DNA of 64,000 bases. Source: JAJFFW01 sp965263375 (GTDB lineage: Bacteria; Pseudomonadota; Alphaproteobacteria; Caulobacterales; Parvularculaceae). The position numbers were made by a program, and so were the translations under genes. Under the pieces are notes generated by a model, which did no database searches, was not told the origin of the DNA, and saw only the letters and a list, made by a program, of their open reading frames with translations. Shown here piece by piece: positions 8,760-18,734 of this stretch. How positions within the stretch are numbered: the first letter of the stretch is position 1; every line of letters begins with the position of its first letter. The stretch lies in the NCBI GenBank assembly GCA_965263375.1, contig OZ253669.1, positions 1,922,001 through 1,986,000 on the forward strand, given 5' to 3'.

Positions 8760-9863
8760 CTATTCTGGACGCCGATACGCCCATTTTTCAAGAAAATAGC
8801 CAAGTCGCCCCTCCACCTTCGCGGCCGCTTCATCACTATATGCGAATTTATTTTTTTCAAAACTTTCAACGGACGCAAGATAGGCTTCAAATTTTTCCCG
8901 CGCCGCATCAAAACCCGGTAAGCTTAGCGCGGTATAGATGCTTTCAACAGCCTGAAGAGGGCTCTGATCCAGATCATGGTAACGCAGCTCTATATATTTA
9001 TCAGCTTCTAGATCGGCTGCATCAGCCTCCAAAGTACGCATCATCCGATCGTATACGCTTAAAATCGTCTCATCAATGTCGACATGCTGATAGGATTGCA
9101 GCGCGAACTCGGCCAAAAGCTTTTTATAAAAATTCCGCATTGAAACGAATACTTCATACGGATTTCTGTGAATATGGACAAATTTCGCTTCCGGAAACAT
9201 CTTACGCAACATCGCAAGCCGACCTGTGTAAACCGGATTTTTAACCAGCATCGGCTTATAGTCCTGCAATTTTGAAAGCTTGCGCAGTAAATAGATGAAC
9301 CGCGTCTGCCAGTTCTCAATCTCTTTTTGCGAACATCCGTCAAAAAACAGACCTCGCCTGACGAGGTCGCTAAACGCATGGGGAAAATAGATCCCATGAT
9401 AGAAAGACAAATCTGACATATTCGCCATCGCGATTTCATCTTCCTGCGGACTTTCTGGCGTAACAGGAATATTGTCGATGTAACGATGTGATGGCAAAGC
9501 CCGCTCCAATAGCGGGTTAAACACGCGCGCAATGCCAAACAAATCCCAAGGCAGGCCTGTCGCAACGGGGGGCACATAGCCCCAAGCGCCAGACTTCGTC
9601 ATGATATTATAAAGATGCGTTGTGCCCGAACGCCAATGACCAAGAATAAAAACCGGCGGTGAAAGCGTATCCATTTCAGGAAGCTTCTTGTCAATTAACG
9701 CCCGTTCCAGCGCTGAAAAGGGCCAACGCCCCAATACCGCGCCGCCAATCGCCGCCCCTGAAAAAGGCTTTGCCGGTAAGCCAGCGCGGCGCATGACACT
9801 CGCCAACGTTCCAACATTTGCGCCGCTAAGCGGGTGGGCCATGGAAGCAATCCTTTTGAACAT
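8760..9863 (-). CDS. Sulfotransferase family protein
   Basis: PAPS-dependent sulfotransferase of the Sulfotransfer_3 type. The 5'-phosphosulfate loop is FILGHWRSGTTHLYN (near residues 70-84). The 3'-phosphate-binding segment is FVHIHRNPYEVFVSMRNFY with the conserved Arg and Ser. The frame extends upstream to a TTG at 9950. I take the first ATG at 9863; a second ATG at 9842 has a better AAAAGGA eight bases upstream and may be the true start. It heads an operon with the paraoxonase-like lipoprotein and the HpnA-like epimerase (gaps of 10 and 22 bp). The acceptor is unknown: hydroxylated lipids or glycolipids are possible. Confidence 0.84.
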   Translation of the reverse strand: MFKRIASMAHPLSGANVGTLASVMRRAGLPAKPFSGAAIGGAVLGRWPFSALERALIDKKLPEMDTLSPPVFILGHWRSGTTHLYNIMTKSGAWGYVPPVATGLPWDLFGIARVFNPLLERALPSHRYIDNIPVTPESPQEDEIAMANMSDLSFYHGIYFPHAFSDLVRRGLFFDGCSQKEIENWQTRFIYLLRKLSKLQDYKPMLVKNPVYTGRLAMLRKMFPEAKFVHIHRNPYEVFVSMRNFYKKLLAEFALQSYQHVDIDETILSVYDRMMRTLEADAADLEADKYIELRYHDLDQSPLQAVESIYTALSLPGFDAAREKFEAYLASVESFEKNKFAYSDEAAAKVEGRLGYFLEKWAYRRPE

Positions 9864-10041
9864 TTTACCGACAAGACTGATATCACAGGATGTAGCGGAG
9901 GTTCTCGCCCTTGACCAGCGTCCAACACGTCGCTCCCCATCTTTGAACAAGCAGAGTCTTAAATTTGACTCAAATTGTCTCCATCCTCACAAGCAGGGCT
10001 TTAGCCTCAATATGCAACAGTCGAGGACAAAATTTCGGTCA

Positions 10042-10088
10042 ACAACTTTTCCCCCGCCATACAAACAGGCATATGATGGAAAAGTTGT
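10042..10088. promoter_or_regulatory. 11-bp inverted repeat in the sulfotransferase/tamA divergent region
   Basis: ACAACTTTTCC at 10042-10052 is repeated as its exact complement at 10078-10088, with 25 bases between. The site lies 62 bases before the tamA start and about 180 before the divergent sulfotransferase start. It may be an operator or an mRNA stem in the tamA leader; there is no T run, so a terminator is unlikely. Confidence 0.45.
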
Positions 10089-10149
10089 CAGTTCAGTTAG
10101 GGCCTTCAATTGGCCTCACCAGGTAATAGTACAGGGCTAAAGCAATCCC

Positions 10150-11982
10150 GTGAGACGTCGCCCGCTTACAAGACGCAAGCAAAATCAGCTTCCTTGCCGG
10201 TTTCTTTCTGGCAATAGCTGGACAGGCGCCGTGGCGGCTGCAACCTTGTTCGCAGGGTCGCCTAATCTCGCTTTAGCCGCCCATGATTATCACGTGTCTT
10301 TTGAAGGTGCGCCCAACTCCTTACGGGCCAAGCTTGAACTCGTCTCCAGTTTGGTCAGCAGTGATAAGGCCCCCCCCACCACAGCCGCTATGCACCGTCT
10401 TGCGCGCCAAGATGTGGTTGCAATTGACGGGGCGCTGAAAGCCGCCGGTTTTTACAATGCGAAGATCGATTACGAACTAAGACGCAAACAAGAAGAAGGT
10501 CATAACGACGTTGAAATCGCCTTTATCATCTTGTCGGGCCCCAGATTTAAAATCACCAATTATGTCATCGCCTATAGCGATCAAGCGACAGGTGACGAGG
10601 CTCTTGGCGGACGTCCAACCTCCCTCGCTGATCTAAAAATAAAGGCGGATGGCTCCGCCGCTGGGGCAAATCTGCAGTCTCTGCAGCAACAATTTTTGAG
10701 CGCGCTTTGGGATAACGGATATCCAAGAGCAAAGATCGTTGCTCGCCGTGCTGAGGCGCGACTAGAGCAAGGCGAAGCGGAGGCGATTTTTACGTTTGAA
10801 AGCGGGCCGAAAGCCGTCTTCGGAACCATTATGGTCAGTAAAGACGTGCGCACGAAAGACGATTTTCTAACGCGCCTTGCGACATGGAAAGAAGGCGAAG
10901 TTTTTGAGCAATCAAAACTGATCAGCTATCGCGATAAACTCGCCAATACAGGGCTGTTTTCTGGGATCGATGTCGCCCCCGGCTCGCCAGCGGATGGCAC
11001 TGGCGCGACCCCGGTAATCCTAAGTTTAAGCGAACGAAAACGCCGCACAATTGGCGTCGGTCTATCCTATTCTACGACAGAAGGGCCCGGCGGGCGGCTG
11101 TTTTTTGAATATCGCAATTTATTTGGCGCGGGCGAGACGGCTCGCGCTGAACTTCAGGCAAGCTCTGTTGAGCAATCCCTTGGCCTTGATCTTATCAAAC
11201 CACTGCCCGGTCTTCCCGGCACTTTGATCGGCGAGTTTGACTTATTAAATGAAACAACTGACGCTTTTGACGCGCGTACGGTATCGCTCGGCGCTGCGGT
11301 CTCAAAATTATGGTTGAAAGACCGCTTCGAAACCCGGGGCGGTGTCGCGTTTGAAACGTCGCGCATTACGCAGGATGAAATTAACGAGCGAACTTATTTC
11401 CTTTCGTTGCCATTCTCCGCCACATGGAATACGGAAAGCGATCCGCTGTTTTTGGCGGATGGCGAACGGATCAGTCTTGGGTTCACGTCGTTTAATGGGT
11501 CAGATAATTTTATCCGCACAGAGCTTAATGCGCGCAGCCGTCTTTCCTTTGGCGATAAGCGCTTTACCCTAGCAGGACGAACAAGATTTGGAGCCACAAC
11601 TGGTTCTTCACTGTCCGCCCTTCCGCTGAACCAACGCTTTTATGCGGGCGGCGGGTCTTCCGTTCGCGGATTTGGTTTTCAAGAAGCCGGCCCAATCGAC
11701 AGTGACGGCGATCCTGTTGGGGGGCGCTCTGTTATAGAAGTCTCGGGCGAAATGCGCGCAAAGGTGACAGACGCCATACAACTAGCCGCCTTTACAGATG
11801 TTGGAAATGTTTCCTCTACGATACTGCCAGACTTAAAGGGCGACTATTTCATTGGCGTCGGCGGCGGGGTTCGTTACTTCACCCCAATCGGCCCCTTGCG
11901 CATTGATGTTGGCATCCCCCTCGATCGGCGGGAAACAGATTCTTCCTTTCAACTTTTCTTTTCAATCGGGCAAGCATTCTAA
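10150..11982 (+). CDS. tamA: TamA, Omp85-family outer-membrane translocation protein
   Basis: Outer-membrane barrel of the translocation and assembly module. It starts with an Arg/Lys-rich N-region and a hydrophobic signal sequence ending in NLALAAHDYH. POTRA-type modules follow (about residues 40-300). The C-terminal half is an Omp85 16-strand barrel with the conserved loop region FYAGGGSSVRGFGFQEAGP and the terminal GPLRIDVGIPLDRR...FFSIGQAF ending in Phe, as in BamA/TamA proteins. The GTG at 10150 is the first start after an in-frame TAA; no strong Shine-Dalgarno is visible. The stop codon overlaps the tamB start (TAATGA), showing translational coupling with its partner. Confidence 0.92.
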   Translation: MRRRPLTRRKQNQLPCRFLSGNSWTGAVAAATLFAGSPNLALAAHDYHVSFEGAPNSLRAKLELVSSLVSSDKAPPTTAAMHRLARQDVVAIDGALKAAGFYNAKIDYELRRKQEEGHNDVEIAFIILSGPRFKITNYVIAYSDQATGDEALGGRPTSLADLKIKADGSAAGANLQSLQQQFLSALWDNGYPRAKIVARRAEARLEQGEAEAIFTFESGPKAVFGTIMVSKDVRTKDDFLTRLATWKEGEVFEQSKLISYRDKLANTGLFSGIDVAPGSPADGTGATPVILSLSERKRRTIGVGLSYSTTEGPGGRLFFEYRNLFGAGETARAELQASSVEQSLGLDLIKPLPGLPGTLIGEFDLLNETTDAFDARTVSLGAAVSKLWLKDRFETRGGVAFETSRITQDEINERTYFLSLPFSATWNTESDPLFLADGERISLGFTSFNGSDNFIRTELNARSRLSFGDKRFTLAGRTRFGATTGSSLSALPLNQRFYAGGGSSVRGFGFQEAGPIDSDGDPVGGRSVIEVSGEMRAKVTDAIQLAAFTDVGNVSSTILPDLKGDYFIGVGGGVRYFTPIGPLRIDVGIPLDRRETDSSFQLFFSIGQAF

Positions 11983-14900
11983 TGAAACGCGCTATCGTCA
12001 TCATCGGCTTTGTCCTTCTGGCTTTTACAGCGATCACCTCAATTGGGTCGATGTGGTTGTTTCAAACGAAAAGCGGCCAGAATTTTACGCGTACGCAAAT
12101 CGAAAATCAGCTTCAAGCGGCCTTCCGCGGCCCCGCAACGCTGGCTGAGTTTTCCGGCGCGCCGCCGGGGCAAATCATTCTTCACGACCTTGTTCTTTAT
12201 AACGAAGAGATTCCTTGGTTAAGCCTGAAAACCGCAAAGGTCACTTGGCGCCCTTTCGCTCTTTTAAGGCGAAAAGTTATAATCGATCTTATCGAGATAG
12301 ACGGCCTCGCGATGCTTGATGCGCCGCCGCCTAAGCCAAAAGAACCGGATGAGACCTACACCACCCCTAAAGCACCGGAATTGCCTGAACGTCTTCCCTA
12401 TATCACGTTGAATAAATTCTCAGTAAAGAATGCAATGATCGGTGAAGCATTACTCGGTGACGAAGTTCGCTTCCATGCAAACGGCGCCCTTGAAATGGGC
12501 AGTGAAAGTTTATCGGCTCAACTCTCTCTTCAGACCGATGATAAAAAGGATCAAATCGCGTTCAACGCTTCCTTAAAACCAAACGAGGTCGATAGCCTAA
12601 TCAAGGCGCATCTTATATCGGACCCGGACGGAACGATCGCCAGCCTTTCAAAGATAGACGGATCTGTAAACATCAAAATCGATGGCAAAGGTCCATTGGA
12701 AGGAATGCCGATTTTCCTCTCTGGTGACATTGGCGCCTATGGCGATGCAACTGCTGACATAGTCCTCACCCTCATTGAACAAGAGGAAAAGCCCCGTGGA
12801 TTGTCCGTTACAGGGTCGGCTAAACTTGGTTCAGCCTTAGATATTCTTTCCAAAGAGCTCGGTTCGTCCATTTCATTTGATGCGCGTTTTAATGAACGCG
12901 GCCGCGGCGGCGAGCTCCTTGTGTCAGCGCTTAAATCCGATGCGCTTGACATTTCAGGCCAAGCCGAATGGCGCAATGATAGCGGCGGCCTTAAAAATGC
13001 TAAGGCTGATTTTTCAGCGAATTTCTCCCCCGATCATTTGCAAAATATCCAAATATGGGTTGGGGATGAAGCAACGCTGACGTTTTTTGCTGATAGACAA
13101 AAAGGCGCCTACACGGTCAATAGCATCTTGACCTCGCCAATCATAACGGCGCAACTTCAAGACATTCGCACCGATTTTCAAAAAAAGGCGACAGGCGCTG
13201 TGACCATCGCGCAAGTTCCTCATGAAGCCGCGCCCTCTCCCTTACAAGATGGCTTCGCCTTATCCGCGTCCCTTGATTATAATCGTGAGAAGGCAATCGC
13301 AGATGATATTCGTTTCTTGCTAGGAGAGGAATCTGTTGTATCAGGCATCGTTGCCTACGGACTAAAAAACAATATCCTGGATGGCAATGTCGCTGTCAAT
13401 CTCAGGCCTCAAACAATCGCTTCCCTGCTTAATGACGCAAATGCAGATACCCCGCTTTATTTGCAATTATCGGTAAAAGGACCGTTAGATGACCTTCATG
13501 CAACAGCCGATGGGCAAATCCCTTTAATAAGACTTACCGATGGTTCTATACCCGCTTCTAATTTCAAGGTTGATATAAAAGGGCTGCCCAAGCGGCCAAA
13601 CGGCGTATTAGATGCAAAGTCAATCGAAACAATCGGGCGGCTATCTGCGATATTCCGCTCAACCGCGCAGGATGTTATTTCCCTTCAAGAGCTGCAATTT
13701 GTCGGCGACGATTTCGCTTTCGCTGGCGATGGCGCGTTAGACGAAAGGTCAAAATCCCTGGCGCTAAATATCACCTATCGCGGCGGGGAGCGGGCGACCC
13801 CCTTCCCCGGTATGCCCATTACTGGTCAAATAGATGGCCGCGGACAATTACATTGGGGGCAAGGCGTAAGCGATTATGCCCTCGCCATAAAAAATTTACG
13901 CGCTGGCGAGGCGCAAATTGTCAATGGCGCTATCACAGCGAAAGGCCCTTCCGGCGCGCTGGCGATTGCAAGTAAAATCGACCGGCTCGATCTCAGTCCA
14001 ACCAACAGCTTGCGGAATATTTCCGTTAATGTCGCTGTAAAAGCAGATGATGAGGCTTTTTTCGCTATCACCGGGCTTGGGGCGACCTATAATAATACAA
14101 ACTTCGCCCTGACGAAAACGGCGACGCTTTCCCTTGATGATGGCGTCAAGTTAAATAATGTCGTTGCGAAAATTGGCGACAGCGGCGCTGCGCAATTTAA
14201 TGGTTCGTTTACAAATAACCGCTGGCAGGCCGAAGGTTCACTCTATCAAGTGCCTATATCCATCGCTGCTGCAGTGGTTAGCGCAGAATTTAAACTAGAT
14301 ACAAATAAACCGACTATGGCCAGGGGAAATTTTGCAGTTCGCGCCGATACTGCCGACGAGGACCTACAAGATGCAATAGCCGCTGATTTTATCTGGTCGG
14401 ACAAAACCCTCTCTATAAAAAGCCTAGACGAAGGCGCAGCGCTTTTATTAGATTTACAACTGCCCCTTGCACTCACCCGCTCACCGGCGCTTGGACTTTC
14501 GACAGAAGGAAACCTAAGCGGCGCGCTGCGTTACGATGGCCCGATCGCCCCCTTTATCGCTTTCGCACCGGAAGAAATCCAAGGTTTTGAGGGCAATATG
14601 AGTACAAATCTCATCTTTGGCGGTCGGATGAATGCGCCAACCCTAGATGGATCGCTACGTCTCGAAAATGGCGCCTACACAGAGCTTACAACAGGGCTTA
14701 GTTTAGTCGGTATTACCATTGATACAAAGGCGAGCGTCGCCAATGGCGAAACAACGGTGACAATTGACGGCGGCGCAAGAGGCGAAGGACAGAAAAAACA
14801 AACTATCGCGATGACAGGGGCGCTATCGATCGGCGAAGAAAGCAAATTAGACGCTGAGATTGTCTTTGACGACGCCCGCTTTACCGCCGAGCCTGTTAAG

Positions 14901-15818
14901 AGTTTGCGTCTGCGCGGAGGCGCACAACTAGGGGGCCCCCTTGACGCCCTTATCGCCAAAGGCGAGATCATCGTCGACGCCATGAACATCGAAATCGTCA
15001 CGCCAGAAATGACAGGGCTAGTGCCAATTCATATTGTTTCGATCGATGAAAATGGGCGCGAAATTAACAGCACAACTGAACCGCCCCTCAGCATGCCGAT
15101 CGATCTGGATATCGCCCTTACCGCCAATAATAAAATATTCTTGCGCGGGCGCGGGCTAGAGAGTGAATGGTCAGCCAAAGTCAAAGCCCTCACCATTGAA
15201 GAGCAACCCATTCTGCTTGGCGGGATAGACCTTAGGCGCGGCACGCTTGATTTTTCAGGCCGGCGCTTTGAATTAACGCAGGGCGAGATTACGTTCGATA
15301 AACTCTCGCCAAACAACCCCATTGTCGATCTTCGCGCAGAATATCAAACCGAAGATAATATCACCGCAACAATAGTGATTGCCGGGCGCGCGACAACACC
15401 GTCCATTACTTTAGAATCAACCCCGTCGCTTCCAAAGGAAGATATCATGGCGCTGGTTTTGTTCGGCAAGCCAGCGAATGAACTTTCCGCAGTGGAATCG
15501 CTTCAAATGGCCCAGGCCCTCGCATCCCTAGGCGGCATTGGCCCCTTTGGCGGGGGCGGCGGCCTGACTGGATCCGCCCGCGAGGCGCTGGGGCTCGATC
15601 TGCTAAATGTCGACCTCGACACCGAAACTGGCGCCAGCGCATTGACGGTTGGAAAATATGTGGCGGAAGGGCTTTTTGTCTCCGCCACCCAAGATGTAAA
15701 AGGTGAAAAAGGGTCAGTACGGATTGAATATGAAGTCCGCGATAATGTCTCCGTTGAAACGGAGCTGGAACAAAACGGCGACCAAACCGTTTCAGCGAAC
15801 TGGAAGTATGATTTTTAG
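11982..15818 (+). CDS. tamB: TamB, translocation/assembly module inner-membrane subunit
   Basis: Large AsmA-like periplasm-spanning protein of 1278 residues, anchored by one N-terminal membrane segment (about residues 4-25). It partners TamA in outer-membrane protein assembly and is implicated, with its paralogues, in phospholipid transport to the outer membrane. The body is repetitive beta-structure with no catalytic motif, as expected. The C-terminal DUF490/TamB domain is clear (LLGGIDLRRGTLDFSGRRFEL to PSLPKEDIMALVLFGK, about residues 1080-1160) and the protein ends in KYDF, typical for the family. Start and stop are certain: the ATG overlaps the tamA stop. The end overlaps by 4 bases the stop of the convergent membrane-protein gene. 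Confidence 0.93.
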   Translation: MKRAIVIIGFVLLAFTAITSIGSMWLFQTKSGQNFTRTQIENQLQAAFRGPATLAEFSGAPPGQIILHDLVLYNEEIPWLSLKTAKVTWRPFALLRRKVIIDLIEIDGLAMLDAPPPKPKEPDETYTTPKAPELPERLPYITLNKFSVKNAMIGEALLGDEVRFHANGALEMGSESLSAQLSLQTDDKKDQIAFNASLKPNEVDSLIKAHLISDPDGTIASLSKIDGSVNIKIDGKGPLEGMPIFLSGDIGAYGDATADIVLTLIEQEEKPRGLSVTGSAKLGSALDILSKELGSSISFDARFNERGRGGELLVSALKSDALDISGQAEWRNDSGGLKNAKADFSANFSPDHLQNIQIWVGDEATLTFFADRQKGAYTVNSILTSPIITAQLQDIRTDFQKKATGAVTIAQVPHEAAPSPLQDGFALSASLDYNREKAIADDIRFLLGEESVVSGIVAYGLKNNILDGNVAVNLRPQTIASLLNDANADTPLYLQLSVKGPLDDLHATADGQIPLIRLTDGSIPASNFKVDIKGLPKRPNGVLDAKSIETIGRLSAIFRSTAQDVISLQELQFVGDDFAFAGDGALDERSKSLALNITYRGGERATPFPGMPITGQIDGRGQLHWGQGVSDYALAIKNLRAGEAQIVNGAITAKGPSGALAIASKIDRLDLSPTNSLRNISVNVAVKADDEAFFAITGLGATYNNTNFALTKTATLSLDDGVKLNNVVAKIGDSGAAQFNGSFTNNRWQAEGSLYQVPISIAAAVVSAEFKLDTNKPTMARGNFAVRADTADEDLQDAIAADFIWSDKTLSIKSLDEGAALLLDLQLPLALTRSPALGLSTEGNLSGALRYDGPIAPFIAFAPEEIQGFEGNMSTNLIFGGRMNAPTLDGSLRLENGAYTELTTGLSLVGITIDTKASVANGETTVTIDGGARGEGQKKQTIAMTGALSIGEESKLDAEIVFDDARFTAEPVKSLRLRGGAQLGGPLDALIAKGEIIVDAMNIEIVTPEMTGLVPIHIVSIDENGREINSTTEPPLSMPIDLDIALTANNKIFLRGRGLESEWSAKVKALTIEEQPILLGGIDLRRGTLDFSGRRFELTQGEITFDKLSPNNPIVDLRAEYQTEDNITATIVIAGRATTPSITLESTPSLPKEDIMALVLFGKPANELSAVESLQMAQALASLGGIGPFGGGGGLTGSAREALGLDLLNVDLDTETGASALTVGKYVAEGLFVSATQDVKGEKGSVRIEYEVRDNVSVETELEQNGDQTVSANWKYDF

Positions 15819-17107
15819 CTTGCCCCTGGCGCGGTTGGCCTGCGGCGGAAATCTATCCCCGCGGGCTCAGTTTCGCGATAGAGCCGTCCAAGCAACCCAG
15901 CCAATACACCGTAAGAAAAGAACATCCAAAAGATATTGATCAAAATCTTCAAGAAATTCCAAATCAAAATAAATGTTGGCCGGACCGAAGGGGCGGTCTC
16001 GCCCCCAGATAAGACTTTTAAATAAGCATCTAAACTAAAGTAAAGAGCATTTATGGTGCCAGCAAGCCACTGGCTTAAGACAAAGGTGTTGATGACGTAT
16101 TGAACTGCAGACAGTAAGAGCGACAGGATGAAAGCCGCCAAAAACACCCGCACAATGTTCCAACCGCGGCTGGCCCCTAACGCAGGGGGAATAGCCATTG
16201 ACCGGCGGCAAACAACAACACCAGGATAAGCGATTACGCGCGCCTGAAAATAGAGGAAAAGGACAGCACAAACAGACAGCAAAACGCCAAATCCAAGAAC
16301 CTCGCTATAAGATCTATTGACTGCTAATAGCAAAACAAAAGCAAACCCGCATATGATAGCGCCGCCAAACAGCGTTTTAATCGCGCGGGCGATTGGGCGC
16401 TCTTTACCGCCGCGTGCGGTGTTTTCTGCTTTAAAATGCTGGAATAACATGCCCCAAAGGATAAGAAAAAAAGGCGCCGCCGCCGCAATCGGCAAAGCGA
16501 TCACATACTCCCAAAGACGCCCACGCTCGGCAAGTACTTCTCGGCCTTCCACAATGGTGAGCGTATGAAGACTATCTGCATCCGGAAAAGCAGCATAGAA
16601 TTTCTCAAACGCTTCAGCCACATAAGAGCTTGTATAGACGACTGTCGCAGCCATAGGCGCGAACAAAATAGCGAGCGCGCCAGCGCTAATGGCAAGCGCG
16701 GCGATAAACCTTATCTGGTCAGGACCAAAAGGCGTGCGCACAACACCAGGGGCAGGCTTTTCACCAAGCCCTGCAAGACGGATTAAAGGCGCCATAAAAG
16801 AGGCGATCAACATCAATTGTATGATGAAATTAGCCGAGGTTACGGACCAAAACGCGATCGGTTTTTGCACCATCAGCTGATTGGCCGCTTGGCCAGCAAA
16901 CCGCTGCAACGCGGCGAAGGTCGGTACAACCTCTTCAAAGGTGACAAGCCGTCCCGCCGAAACAGAAACATAAGCGAACAACGTCACCATGTTTAGCATC
17001 AGCAACAACACAACCGGCAACCAGGCCACACGCATGATGGTTTCCATGCGCCGCGCGCCAAAATTGAGCGCCTCGCCCACCACAGAAAATACGCTAATCG
17101 CGTGCAT
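15815..17107 (-). CDS. Multi-pass membrane protein of unknown function
   Basis: About 430 residues with roughly eight predicted membrane segments, starting near VAWLPVVLLLMLNMVTLFAY and ending with FFSYGVLAGLLGRLYRETE. Short soluble loops separate them; the longest (after segment 3) is acidic. I recognise no catalytic motif or named family. The general look, paired helices with Pro/Gly kinks, resembles uncharacterised 'glycerophosphoryl diester phosphodiesterase membrane domain'-like proteins, but that is weak. I chose the ATG at 17107, preceded by GGGGGC. An upstream ATG at 17152 would add 15 residues. It is convergent with tamB, with stop codons overlapping, and divergent from trmFO. Confidence 0.75.
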   Translation of the reverse strand: MHAISVFSVVGEALNFGARRMETIMRVAWLPVVLLLMLNMVTLFAYVSVSAGRLVTFEEVVPTFAALQRFAGQAANQLMVQKPIAFWSVTSANFIIQLMLIASFMAPLIRLAGLGEKPAPGVVRTPFGPDQIRFIAALAISAGALAILFAPMAATVVYTSSYVAEAFEKFYAAFPDADSLHTLTIVEGREVLAERGRLWEYVIALPIAAAAPFFLILWGMLFQHFKAENTARGGKERPIARAIKTLFGGAIICGFAFVLLLAVNRSYSEVLGFGVLLSVCAVLFLYFQARVIAYPGVVVCRRSMAIPPALGASRGWNIVRVFLAAFILSLLLSAVQYVINTFVLSQWLAGTINALYFSLDAYLKVLSGGETAPSVRPTFILIWNFLKILINIFWMFFSYGVLAGLLGRLYRETEPAGIDFRRRPTAPGAS

Positions 17108-17277
17108 AAAGCCCCCGACACTACCCTTTTGGGTCCCCGTTACTGTTATCACGCTATAAGTTCGCCTTTAGCGCATTTGCCCCAAAGTTTACCGGCAAAG
17201 CCATCAGAAGCAAAGCGCAACAATTATTACAGTGCAAAACGGCTTCACAGCTCGCCTTCCATGATTTATGGACCCCT

Positions 17278-18669
17278 ATGACGCAAGAACAAACCATCCA
17301 TATTATCGGCGCTGGCCTTGCCGGATCAGAGGCTGCCTGGACCGCCGCCAACCTTGGCGCACGCGTAATCCTGCACGAGATGCGCCCCCATCATATGACT
17401 GAGGCCCATCAATCCGGCGGCTGCGCTGAACTGGTCTGCTCCAATTCATTCCGCTCAGACGACGCAACGGCAAATGCTGTTGGCCTATTACATGAGGAAA
17501 TGCGGCGGGCGGGCTCGCTCATCATGCGCTCGGCGGACGCCCATAAAGTGCCCGCAGGCGGCGCCCTAGCGGTTGACAGAGAAAACTTTTCGGCCGCCGT
17601 CACCGAAGCGCTGAAAAACCACCCCAATATTTCCTTTGTAGAAGAGCAGATCACCGCCCTTCCCCCAGATGATTGGGCGAATGTTATTATCGCAACCGGT
17701 CCGCTCACCGCCGCCGCCCTCGCCGAAGCAATCCACGCAAGTACAGGAGAGACCGCCCTCGCCTTTTTTGACGCGATCGCGCCCATTATCCACAAAGACA
17801 GCATCAATATGGATAAAGCGTGGCTGCAATCACGTTATGATAAGGGGGACGGCGCTGATTATATCAACTGCGCGCTCGATGAGAATCAGTACAAAGATTT
17901 TATAGAGGCTCTTTTGAACGGGGACCAATCCGAGTTTAAAGAGTGGGAAAAAGACACCCCCTATTTTGAAGCCTGCCTGCCAATAGAAGTGATGGCCGCG
18001 CGCGGTCCCGAAACCCTTCGTTTTGGTCCGATGAAACCAGTTGGCCTAACCAATCCCAATACCGGCACCCGCCCTTACGCCGTTTTACAATTGCGCCAAG
18101 ACAACGCTCTTGGCACGCTCTATAATATGGTCGGCTTTCAAACCAAGTTAAAGTATGGGTCGCAAGCAGATATATTCCGAATGATACCCGGCTTGGAAAA
18201 TGCTGAGTTTGCGCGCTTAGGCGGCATCCATCGTAATACCTTTATCAACTCGCCAAAACTCCTTGATGAAACCCTTAAGATGAAATCGCGCCCCTCATTA
18301 AGGTTTGCAGGTCAAATCACAGGCGTTGAAGGCTATCTGGAAAGCGCCGCGATCGGTCTTTTAGCCGGGCGGTTTGCGGCTGGGGATGCGCTGCGCGCCT
18401 CTTTTGCACCACCGCCACAATCAACAGCATTTGGTGCACTTTTAAGACATATTACAGGCGGGCACATTAGCGACGAGCAAGGAGCCCGCGGCTCGTTTCA
18501 GCCCATGAACGTCAACTTCGGATTATTCCCACATATTGATGTCCCCCGAAAAGACGCATCAGGACGACGCCTTAAAGGTAAGGAAAAAGGCCGCGCTAAG
18601 AAGCAGGCTTTGTGCGCGCGCGCCCTTCAAGAAACAGAGGTTTGGTTAAAACAAACACCATCATTGTAA
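17278..18669 (+). CDS. trmFO: Methylenetetrahydrofolate-tRNA (uracil-5-)-methyltransferase TrmFO
   Basis: Folate- and FAD-dependent enzyme making ribothymidine at position 54 of tRNA. The FAD Rossmann motif IIGAGLAGSEAAW is at residues 9-21. The family block GGCAELVCSNSFRSDDA follows, with the conserved Cys at 49 and 54. FEACLPIEVMAARG carries the second redox cysteine, corresponding to the Cys pair of the Bacillus enzyme. The GxxGVEGYxES motif occurs near residue 350 (ITGVEGYLESAAIGL). The 463-residue length fits. This folate-dependent enzyme is used by many alphaproteobacteria and Firmicutes in place of SAM-dependent TrmA. The gene is monocistronic, with hairpins following its stop. Confidence 0.95.
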   Translation: MTQEQTIHIIGAGLAGSEAAWTAANLGARVILHEMRPHHMTEAHQSGGCAELVCSNSFRSDDATANAVGLLHEEMRRAGSLIMRSADAHKVPAGGALAVDRENFSAAVTEALKNHPNISFVEEQITALPPDDWANVIIATGPLTAAALAEAIHASTGETALAFFDAIAPIIHKDSINMDKAWLQSRYDKGDGADYINCALDENQYKDFIEALLNGDQSEFKEWEKDTPYFEACLPIEVMAARGPETLRFGPMKPVGLTNPNTGTRPYAVLQLRQDNALGTLYNMVGFQTKLKYGSQADIFRMIPGLENAEFARLGGIHRNTFINSPKLLDETLKMKSRPSLRFAGQITGVEGYLESAAIGLLAGRFAAGDALRASFAPPPQSTAFGALLRHITGGHISDEQGARGSFQPMNVNFGLFPHIDVPRKDASGRRLKGKEKGRAKKQALCARALQETEVWLKQTPSL

Positions 18670-18734
18670 TAGTCAAAAGCGCCCCTACCTTTTGCTGGGC
18701 GCTTACGAGGTCAATCTCAAGTAACGGACAAAGA

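Noticed and set aside
9059..9577. 172-codon minus-strand frame
   Set aside because: Alternate frame inside the sulfotransferase gene; Cys/Arg-rich and without motifs.
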